A stretch of 17,110 nt of DNA. Source: Lachnospiraceae bacterium (GTDB taxonomy: Bacteria > Bacillota > Clostridia > Lachnospirales > Lachnospiraceae). Within the stretch, counting starts at the first letter, position 1. Each line of letters begins with the position of its first letter. Positions 6,787 through 12,301 of this stretch are shown piece after piece. The DNA lies in assembly GCA_900764225.1 (NCBI GenBank), contig CAAFNG010000425.1, forward strand, positions 1 to 17,110, read 5' to 3'. Made by a program: the position numbers and the translations under genes. A model generated the notes under the pieces. That model worked only from the letters and a program-made list of their open reading frames with translations, was not told where the DNA came from and searched no databases.

Positions 6787-8283
6787 ATGCGAAAATTAAG
6801 CAGAAATTGGAAACTTTGGGGACTTTTTTTGATCTTGATGCTTTTTGCAGCGGGCGCGACTGTACACACAACAACTACAGAAGTACAGGCAGCGACTAAG
6901 AACGGTTTCAAGATAGAGAATGGCAAGTCCTATTATTACAAGAGCGGTAAGAAAGTAAAAGGCTGGCTTACTCTCAATGGCAAGAAGTATTACTTTAATG
7001 CGTCCACAGGAGTACAGGTAAAGGGCTGGGTAAAGGATAGTAAGGGCAAACGTTATTTCTATAATGCCAACGGGGCGAAAGGTTATATGGCTACCGGATG
7101 GATTACTGACAGCAAGAAGAATACCCGTTATTTTAACAAAAGTACCGGTTATATGACGACCAAGTGGGCTACAATCAGTAAGAAGAAATATTATTTTTAC
7201 AATGGTTCCGGTATTGCGGCCAAGAGTAAATTTCTTACAGATTCCAAGCAGGTGACCAGATATTTCACAAGTAAGTGTTTTATGGCTACCGGTTGGGCAA
7301 CAAATTCCAAGTCACAGAAACGTTATTTTGATCCGAGCACAGGTGCGATGTATAAAGGCTTCAAAAAAATTGGCAGCAATACATATTATTTTTTCAAAGG
7401 AAGCGGATATATGGCCACCGGCTGGGTGGAGAATGAAGCCAAAGGACATAAATATTATTTTGATACTTCTACCGGTGTGATGGCGACAGGTACGAAGACG
7501 ATCGGCGGAAAACAGTATACATTCAGCAGCAGTGGAATTCTTCAGGTGAATAATAACCCGGGTACGGCGACTTCCACAGGAACAAAGACGATCAAAAATT
7601 TCCTGGCTAATGCGCTGAAGCCTGTGGGACAGACCTTGTATGTATGGGGCGGCGGACATAACTGGTCTGATGCGACCCGAAAGGGTGTAAGTTCCAGATG
7701 GAAAGAATGGTATAACAGCAATTCCAGTTCCTATAATTACAGATATTATATGGATCTCAGCGAGAGTACAGAGCAGAAAGGTCTTGACTGTTCCGGATAT
7801 GTAGGCTGGTCTGTTTATCAGATTATGCAGAACAAATCCGGTGGAGTAATGTACACAACAGTTTCAGGAGATATCGGATCGCTGTACACAGGAAAGGGAT
7901 TGGGAACTATTGTTTCCCAGGCATCGCTTGCAAGCTCAGGATATAAGCTTTATCCTGGAGATATCGGATATAATGATGGTCATACATGGATGGTTCTCGG
8001 ACAGTGTGCAGATAAGAGTGTTGTAATTCTGCATTGTACACCGAATGCAGGTGTTCAGATTTCCGGTACACCGACACCAAATGGAACCTATGGAAGCCAG
8101 GCAATCAAACTTGCAGAACTTTACATGGCCAAGTATCCGGGCGCAGCTAAATATGATTATCATGAGTCAAGCGGCAATTACATTCGTAACGGAGCATATT
8201 TCAGATGGAATAGAAACACACTTTCTGATCCGGACGGATATCTGAATAAAACTGCGAATCAGATTCTTGCAGATCTGTTCTGA
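6787..8283 (+). CDS. Secreted NlpC/P60-like wall hydrolase with cell-wall-binding repeats
   Basis: A 498-residue secreted protein predicted to bind the wall through repeats and cleave peptidoglycan peptides. AGGAAGG before the ATG at 6787 supports the start. Residues 1-36 are a signal peptide (basic start, hydrophobic 11-24, VQA cut). Residues 38-252 contain about ten choline-binding-like repeats of the form GWxxxxGKKYYFNxxTGxM, rich in Trp, Tyr and Gly. A Thr/Gly linker follows at 255-268. The C-terminal domain (270-498) has YVWGGGHNW at 285-293, LDCSGYVGW at 333-341 (catalytic Cys335), DGHTWMVLG at 397-405 (His399) and ILHCTPN (His416), the Cys/His/His order of NlpC/P60-type enzymes. The domain is longer than a minimal NlpC/P60 (about 110 residues), so it is a divergent subtype. 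It has its own promoter, a WalR-like box and a terminator. Confidence 0.88.
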   Translation: MRKLSRNWKLWGLFLILMLFAAGATVHTTTTEVQAATKNGFKIENGKSYYYKSGKKVKGWLTLNGKKYYFNASTGVQVKGWVKDSKGKRYFYNANGAKGYMATGWITDSKKNTRYFNKSTGYMTTKWATISKKKYYFYNGSGIAAKSKFLTDSKQVTRYFTSKCFMATGWATNSKSQKRYFDPSTGAMYKGFKKIGSNTYYFFKGSGYMATGWVENEAKGHKYYFDTSTGVMATGTKTIGGKQYTFSSSGILQVNNNPGTATSTGTKTIKNFLANALKPVGQTLYVWGGGHNWSDATRKGVSSRWKEWYNSNSSSYNYRYYMDLSESTEQKGLDCSGYVGWSVYQIMQNKSGGVMYTTVSGDIGSLYTGKGLGTIVSQASLASSGYKLYPGDIGYNDGHTWMVLGQCADKSVVILHCTPNAGVQISGTPTPNGTYGSQAIKLAELYMAKYPGAAKYDYHESSGNYIRNGAYFRWNRNTLSDPDGYLNKTANQILADLF

Positions 8284-8330
8284 TCTGTACAGATCTTGTG
8301 AAAAAATGAAAAAAATATGTAACAAACAAA

Positions 8331-8368
8331 ATGGGAAAATCCTTGAGAAACAGGATTTTCCCATTTTT
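8331..8368 (+). terminator. Intrinsic terminator after the wall-binding hydrolase
   Basis: ATGGGAAAATCCT at 8331-8343 pairs perfectly over 13 bases with AGGATTTTCCCAT at 8352-8364, followed by a run of five T residues to 8368. Confidence 0.93.
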
Positions 8369-8424
8369 AATGTCGAAAACATTAATAAATGTTACAAAAT
8401 TTTAAACTAAATAATAGAAAATCC

Positions 8425-8453
8425 TTGCAATCCAAATAACACTGTGTTAATAT
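8425..8453 (+). promoter_or_regulatory. Promoter for the coiled-coil NlpC/P60 gene
   Basis: TTGCAA at 8425-8430 and TAATAT at 8448-8453 with a 17-base spacer. The start would be near 8460, leaving a leader of about 140 bases. Confidence 0.7.
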
Positions 8454-8495
8454 ATACAAAGATTGAAACAAGATATTTCAGAAATATTACATGAA

Positions 8496-8557
8496 CTGCT
8501 GACAGATGAAATAACAGCAGACATGAATAGGTAGTAGAGCGGATCAGGAATATCCGC
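8496..8557 (+). promoter_or_regulatory. Two hairpins in the leader of the coiled-coil hydrolase
   Basis: CTGCTG (8496-8501) pairs with CAGCAG (8515-8520), and GCGGAT (8539-8544) pairs with ATCCGC (8552-8557). Neither is followed by a T run, so they are not terminators. They could stabilise the mRNA or form part of an unidentified regulatory RNA. Confidence 0.5.
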
Positions 8558-8600
8558 CATATAATCAGAATTCAGAATCAGATTGCGAGGGTGAACAGTC

Positions 8601-10067
8601 ATGAAGAAAAGAATATTATGTTTGACACTGGCGCTCATCATCAGCGGAGCACAGGTAGTCAGCGTAAGCGCAACAAGAGAAGATGAAGCAGCACTTCAGC
8701 AGGAGATGGATGCAACCAACGAGCAGTTGAATGCAACATATTCCAGACTGGATGAGCTTTCTGCACAGAAATCGCAGATTGAAGGCGAAATTTCAACTCT
8801 AGACGCGAATCTTGTAAACGTGATGGTTTCGATTCAGACGCTGGAAGGAGATATCTCCAATAAAGAAGCCGACATTGCATCTACACAGACTAACCTTGAG
8901 AAAGCGAAGAATGCTAAGGAGAAGCAGTATGGGGCGATGAAGAAACGTATTCAGTACCTTTATGAGAAAGGTGGAGATGATGCGTGGTTTCAGATGATGC
9001 TCAATGCCGAGAATCTGTCTGAGCTTCTTACGAGAGCTGAGTATACACAGAAGACATATGAGCAGGACAGAAAGAGCCTTGAGAAATATTCCAACACAAT
9101 CGAGCAGGTAGCCAGCCTGGAAGCACAGTATACACAGGAGAAGGCTGAACTCGAGGGAATGAAGCAGGAATATGAGGCAGAGTCCCAGAATCTTCAGGCA
9201 CAGCTGGATGAGAAACGTGCAACATCTGCAGATTATGATAATGAGATCGCTTATGCACAGCAGCAGGCTACTGATTATGCGAATCTTCTTGCAGAGCAGA
9301 CAGCAGAGCTTCAGAGATTAGAGGCAGAGCGTATTGCTGCTGAGGAGGAAGCGAGACGTCAGGCAGAAGCTGAAGCGGCTGCAAGAGCACAGGCAGAGGC
9401 TGAGGAAGAAGCAAGACGTCAGGCAGAGGCTGAGGCGCAGCAGAATGAAGCAGATGCGAGCGAAGATGTTCAGTACGATGAGGACGGCAATGTGATCGAG
9501 AACACAGATGAAGATACGGATGCCGGGGAAAATGAAGATGTTCAGTATGATGAGGATGGCAATGTGATAACAGATGAGTCCGGTAATACTGATGGTGATA
9601 ATACAGATACAGCAGAAGACAATGCTGATTACGATGAAGGCGGAGAAACAGCAGCAGATGCGTCAGAGGATAATTCAGAAGATACTTCTTCTGACAGCGA
9701 AAGCTCTTCTTCCTACAGCAGCGGATCCGGTTCATCTGTTGTAGATTATGCAACACAGTTTGTAGGTAATCCGTATGTATGGGGCGGAACAAGCCTTACC
9801 AACGGTGCAGACTGCTCCGGTTTTGTGCAGAGCGTATATGCGAACTTTGGCGTAAGCCTTCCGAGAACATCGTATGAGCAGCAGAATGCAGGTACAGAGG
9901 TATCTTACGCAGATGCACAGCCAGGAGATCTGATCTGCTACGGCGGACATGTTGCTATCTATATGGGTGACGGTCAGATTGTTCATGCTTCCAATTCCCA
10001 GGATGGTATCAAGGTCAGCAATGACGCTACATACAGAACAATCGTATCTGTAAGACGTCTCGTATAA
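8601..10067 (+). CDS. CwlO/PcsB-like coiled-coil NlpC/P60 endopeptidase
   Basis: A 488-residue secreted peptidoglycan hydrolase, expected to cut the stem peptide (D-Glu/meso-DAP bond in family members). GAGGGTG at 8587-8593 precedes the ATG. Residues 1-24 are a signal peptide ending VSA. Residues 25-280 are a long coiled coil, first a CwlO/PcsB-type regulatory domain (with YLYEKGGDDAWFQMMLNAEN at about 119-138), then an Ala/Glu/Arg-rich helix (240-280). Residues 282-378 form an acidic Ser/Asp/Glu-rich linker with a 12-residue repeat, EDVQYDEDGNVI, at 288-299 and 312-323. The NlpC/P60 domain (380-488) has YVWGG at 392-396, ADCSGF with catalytic Cys405, GGHVAIY with His450 and IVHAS with His462. 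In Bacillus and Streptococcus such proteins are activated by FtsEX through the coiled coil; FtsEX is not in this window. It has its own promoter and terminator. Confidence 0.92.
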   Translation: MKKRILCLTLALIISGAQVVSVSATREDEAALQQEMDATNEQLNATYSRLDELSAQKSQIEGEISTLDANLVNVMVSIQTLEGDISNKEADIASTQTNLEKAKNAKEKQYGAMKKRIQYLYEKGGDDAWFQMMLNAENLSELLTRAEYTQKTYEQDRKSLEKYSNTIEQVASLEAQYTQEKAELEGMKQEYEAESQNLQAQLDEKRATSADYDNEIAYAQQQATDYANLLAEQTAELQRLEAERIAAEEEARRQAEAEAAARAQAEAEEEARRQAEAEAQQNEADASEDVQYDEDGNVIENTDEDTDAGENEDVQYDEDGNVITDESGNTDGDNTDTAEDNADYDEGGETAADASEDNSEDTSSDSESSSSYSSGSGSSVVDYATQFVGNPYVWGGTSLTNGADCSGFVQSVYANFGVSLPRTSYEQQNAGTEVSYADAQPGDLICYGGHVAIYMGDGQIVHASNSQDGIKVSNDATYRTIVSVRRLV

Positions 10068-10111
10068 GAAAAAAGAGACAGATAAATATCAGCCTGAATT
10101 AAGAAATACAG

Positions 10112-10152
10112 CAGCCCGGTGAAAAGCCAAAGCAATTCATCGGGCTGTTTTT
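10112..10152 (+). terminator. Intrinsic terminator after the CwlO-like gene
   Basis: CAGCCCGGTGA at 10112-10122 pairs with TCATCGGGCTG at 10137-10147 (11 pairs, one G-U), followed by five T residues. Confidence 0.93.
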
Positions 10153-10202
10153 GCGTGATTTTATATATTGTTGAAAAACTTCAAAAAAATAAGCAAATGG
10201 TA

Positions 10203-10231
10203 TTGACACAGAATTAACATGGTGTTATTAT
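10203..10231 (+). promoter_or_regulatory. Promoter of the cobalamin riboswitch transcript
   Basis: TTGACA at 10203-10208 and TATTAT at 10226-10231 have a 17-base spacer. An overlapping perfect TATAAT at 10229-10234 would need a 20-base spacer. Either choice starts the RNA about 15-20 bases before the aptamer. Confidence 0.78.
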
Positions 10232-10256
10232 AATGTCAGTATAATTCCATATTGAA

Positions 10257-10445
10257 CATAGCAAGTGCTGAGGGTGTCTGACAGTTATCTGATAATTATC
10301 AGAGACCAGCAGAAAAGGGAATCAGGTGAGAAACCTGAGCGATCCGGTCACTGTAACGGAGGAGCGAATCTCAGAATCCATTGTACGTAAGTATGAGAAG
10401 GAGAGAGGAGCGATGATCCCGGAGCCAGGAAACCTGCTTGTTATG
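10257..10445 (+). promoter_or_regulatory. Cobalamin (B12) riboswitch aptamer
   Basis: The closing stem P1 is CATAGCAAG (10257-10265) with CTTGTTATG (10437-10445). The conserved core is present in order: AAAAGGGAA followed by GGTGAGAAACC (10325-10335), GGTCACTGTAACGG (10346-10359) and the 3' B12 box AGCCAGGAAACCTGC (10423-10437). It should bind adenosyl- or methylcobalamin and repress the gene downstream through the terminator at 10510-10541. It is the sole aptamer recognised in this 5' region. Confidence 0.93.
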
Positions 10446-10509
10446 GCGAGGTTAAACTTCCGTGTAAAGTGTAACAACCATTTCAGGGACTCCGCACCCC
10501 TGGAACGTT

Positions 10510-10541
10510 GTCTACTTTTTTACGAGAGTAGGCATTTTTTT
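10510..10541 (+). terminator. Riboswitch expression-platform terminator
   Basis: GTCTACT (10510-10516) pairs with AGTAGGC (10527-10533) and is followed by seven T residues (10535-10541). An upstream hairpin (CAGGG/CCCTG, extended by ACAAC/GTTGT) overlaps the 5' edge of this stem and could be its antiterminator partner. Confidence 0.82.
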
Positions 10542-10613
10542 ATGGAATGCGCCTGTTCATATGAATTATACATGATTAAATGGCAGGCGATACTACTCCG
10601 GATACATTCGTTC

Positions 10614-10713
10614 CCTCCGCGCACTCATGAACGGATTATATTTCTACCCCGGGGTGGCATCGCTACCTCTTTTTTTATGGGAAAAATCATGAGTGCATAA
10701 CCTTGGGAGGAGG
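10614..10713 (+). promoter_or_regulatory. Inverted repeat enclosing the second terminator and masking the RBS
   Basis: GCACTCATGA at 10621-10630 is a perfect 10-base inverted repeat of TCATGAGTGC at 10687-10696. Just outside it CCTCC (10614-10618) can pair with GGAGG of the RBS run GGGAGGAGG (10705-10713). If formed, the outer stem would block translation. The pairing is seen in the sequence; its use is inferred. Confidence 0.5.
10651..10676 (+). terminator. Second terminator before the Cys-rich gene
   Basis: GGGGTGGC (10651-10658) pairs with GCTACCTC (10662-10669; two G-U pairs, three-base loop), followed by seven T residues (10670-10676). It lies 110 bases after the first terminator and 46 bases before the start codon. 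Confidence 0.7.
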
Positions 10714-10721
10714 TTGTGGTC

Positions 10722-11036
10722 ATGGCAAAACCATATTGGGAGGGCAAGGAATTTTCTTATTACAGTCATAAGAAATGTGAGTATTTTCCATGCCATACGG
10801 GAGCAGACCCGGACAATTTTAACTGCCTGTTCTGCTATTGCCCGTTATATGCGCTGGGAGATAAATGCGGCGGTAATTTCCGGTTCCTGGACAGCGGCAT
10901 CAAGGACTGCTCCAGATGTAAGCTTCCACACAGAAGAGAAAATTACGGATATATTACAGGTAAGTATAAAGAACTTGCAGATCTTGTGCGTAAGCAGAGA
11001 GAGAATACGGAAGAGAATGTGAAGAAACCGTATTAA
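10722..11036 (+). CDS. Small cysteine-rich protein under B12 riboswitch control
   Basis: A 104-residue protein matching the 'cysteine-rich small domain' family (PF04071 as I recall), found near cobalamin genes in anaerobes and archaea. I chose the ATG at 10722, 8 bases after GGGAGGAGG; the in-frame GTG at 10716 is too close to that site. Eight cysteines at 19, 24, 35, 38, 40, 49, 63 and 66 occur in CEYFPC, NCLFCYCPLY, KCGG and KDCSRCKLPH, which suggests two metal sites (zinc or Fe-S). There is no signal peptide or membrane segment, and the C-terminus (80-104) is a charged helix. Control by a cobalamin riboswitch ties it to B12 synthesis, salvage or a B12-replacing function; the reaction is unknown. 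It appears monocistronic, ending at a strong terminator. Confidence 0.85.
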   Translation: MAKPYWEGKEFSYYSHKKCEYFPCHTGADPDNFNCLFCYCPLYALGDKCGGNFRFLDSGIKDCSRCKLPHRRENYGYITGKYKELADLVRKQRENTEENVKKPY

Positions 11037-11067
11037 GGTATGATAAATATAAGAAGTGGGTATATAA

Positions 11068-11108
11068 AAGCCAGTGTTGACGAGGAAAAATGTCGACCTG
11101 GCTTTTTT
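11068..11108 (+). terminator. Terminator of the Cys-rich gene
   Basis: AAGCCAG..GTTGAC (11068-11081) pairs with GTCGAC..CTGGCTT (11092-11104) with one bulge and one G-U, followed by six T residues to 11108. It closely resembles the hairpin at 11152-11188. Confidence 0.9.
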
Positions 11109-11148
11109 GATGCGTTAAAGAATACGAAATATGCTGCAGCATCAAATG

Positions 11149-11188
11149 AAAAGAGCCGGTACTGACAAAAAAATGTCAGCCTGGCTCT
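11149..11188 (-). terminator. Terminator of the minus-strand PHP gene
   Basis: On the minus strand AGAGCCAGGCTGAC pairs with GTCAGTACCGGCTCT, followed by TTTT (plus-strand AAAA, 11149-11152). It lies 55 bases past the PHP stop codon. On the plus strand it lacks a T run, so it serves the minus-strand gene. Confidence 0.8.
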
Positions 11189-11242
11189 CACAGGACTATT
11201 GGAAAATCAGTACAGGAAGCTGCTGAAATTCTTTGCAGAGAT

Positions 11243-11980
11243 TTACAATTGTGAAAGAACAGAATCTTCATGCGTCTGCAAAAATACCTTCAGCCGTGGA
11301 AGCTGATTGTTCAGGATCAGACGCTCCGGAAACATGGCCTGATGAACAAAATCAGCAGCATATGTAAAGTCGCCGATGTGTTCCGGCCCGTGGCTGTCAC
11401 TGGAAAGAAGCAGCGGGAGATCATATTTGCGGCAGCAGCGCAGGATCTCGAAACAGTTTTCTCTGGTATCCCCGCGATATCCGTAAGGCGCCAGGGATGC
11501 TTCGTTGATCTCAAAGATCGTGCCGGTTGCTTTTGCGGCTCTGGCAAGGATATCATAATTAACAGGATAATGAGTATTATCACTATGTCCCAGGATCTTG
11601 ACACAGGGATTTTTCATTACATTGATAAAAGCTTCAGTGTTCTCGTTACGGGTACCACAGCGGTAGTTCCAGCTGTGCATGCTGGCGATTGCATAGTCAA
11701 GTTTACCTAATAATTCCTGATTCAGATCTACGGTGCCATTCCGGTCAAGAATGTTCAGCTCGATCCCGTAGAGAAGCTCAACTCCGAAATGCTCCTTCGG
11801 AGAGTAGGTGAGACTGCGGAAATAAGAAGAAGTTCCGGCAGCCAGCGTTCCGGGACCGTGATCCGTGATGCCAAGAAGACGGAGCCCTTTTTTTGCGGCA
11901 GCCCGCGCCATGTTGGTGATCGTGCATTCCGTGCCATGTCCGCTGGCAATGGAATGGGTGTGCATATCGGAAAGATACAT
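11243..11980 (-). CDS. PHP-family phosphatase/phosphoesterase (YcdX-like)
   Basis: A 245-residue protein of the polymerase and histidinol phosphatase (PHP) superfamily, equal in length to E. coli YcdX. AAAGAGGTG (plus-strand 11988-11996 complement) is 7 bases before the ATG. The metal-binding residues of the three-metal site are in order: DMHTHS (His7, His9), ITDHG (Asp40, His41), GIELN (Glu74), SMHSW (His102), GHSDN (His132) and SSDSHGP (Asp195, His197). No signal peptide or extra domain is present. It should hydrolyse a small phosphomonoester in the cytoplasm; the substrate cannot be told from sequence. It is convergent with the Cys-rich gene and divergent from the dehydratase operon, and has its own promoter at 12083-12055. 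Confidence 0.9.
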   Translation of the reverse strand: MYLSDMHTHSIASGHGTECTITNMARAAAKKGLRLLGITDHGPGTLAAGTSSYFRSLTYSPKEHFGVELLYGIELNILDRNGTVDLNQELLGKLDYAIASMHSWNYRCGTRNENTEAFINVMKNPCVKILGHSDNTHYPVNYDILARAAKATGTIFEINEASLAPYGYRGDTRENCFEILRCCRKYDLPLLLSSDSHGPEHIGDFTYAADFVHQAMFPERLILNNQLPRLKVFLQTHEDSVLSQL

Positions 11981-12054
11981 AAAAATACACCTCTTTTACA
12001 GTTCGTTTCCTGTATTGGGAACGGATATGTTTTCTAATGAATTCTGATAAAACA

Positions 12055-12083
12055 AGTATGGCAGAGTGGAAAAATAAAGTCAA
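12055..12083 (-). promoter_or_regulatory. Promoter of the PHP gene
   Basis: Reading the minus strand, TTGACT (12083-12078) and CATACT (12060-12055) are 17 bases apart. The transcript would start near 12048 with a leader of about 68 bases. Confidence 0.65.
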
Positions 12084-12178
12084 TAGAAAAAATCTCAATT
12101 ACACGAAAAACAAATAAAACTCACAGAATTCAACCTACAAAAACCACAAAAACGGCAAGGAATACATGTTGGATTTCG

Positions 12179-12207
12179 TTGACATCAAAGTGGGGGTAAG
12201 GTATAAT
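12179..12207 (+). promoter_or_regulatory. Consensus sigma-A promoter of the diol dehydratase operon
   Basis: TTGACA at 12179-12184, a 17-base spacer and TATAAT at 12202-12207: both hexamers are perfect. Such a strong core suggests control by a repressor or by downstream events. The start would be near 12214. Confidence 0.92.
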
Positions 12208-12301
12208 GAAAGTACATGAGCACATAGCCGGACAGGAGCGGTTCTGGAAGCGTGGAGGCAGACAGATCACCAGAAACAGCCGGTTGTGAGAAAGGAGAAT
12301 C

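Larger units (their letters stand above)
8284..8600. other. Intergenic region between the two wall hydrolases
   Basis: It holds a perfect palindrome straddling the upstream stop (GATCTGTACAGATC, 8282-8295), the terminator (8331-8368), a degenerate WalR-like site on the minus strand (GTTACA at 8391-8396, the complement of TGTAAC, with a 4-of-6 second half-site), a promoter (8425-8453) and two leader hairpins. No gene is seen. Confidence 0.7.
10068..10721. other. Long non-coding regulatory region between hydrolase and Cys-rich gene
   Basis: It contains the upstream gene's terminator, a promoter, the cobalamin aptamer and two further terminators. It also holds a hairpin CGCCTG (10550-10555)/CAGGCG (10584-10589) and an inverted repeat that can mask the next RBS. 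Open frames across the aptamer (from about 10326) are not genes. Confidence 0.8.
11981..12301. other. Divergent intergenic region with two promoters and an A/C-rich tract
   Basis: It holds the PHP promoter (minus), a tract at 12101-12154 made mostly of A and C, the dehydratase promoter (12179-12207) and a leader in which TTCTGG (12242-12247) can pair with CCAGAA (12270-12275). No gene is seen and no CRE or known operator was recognised. Confidence 0.65.

Noticed and set aside
8271..8296. Inverted repeat AGATCTGT...ACAGATCT at the end of the wall-binding hydrolase gene
   Set aside because: No T run follows, it overlaps the stop codon, and a perfect terminator lies 35 bases downstream. It may be chance or a minor mRNA end structure.
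10651..10664. T-box-like motif GGGTGGCATCGC
   Set aside because: It resembles the T-box core GGGTGGNACCGCG, but the hairpin is fully explained as a terminator. Only about 100 bases precede it after the first terminator, with no recognisable stem I or specifier loop, and the gene is not an amino-acid gene.
10326..10700. Open frame of 124 codons across the riboswitch
   Set aside because: It begins inside the conserved aptamer core and crosses two terminators; no RBS and no protein likeness.
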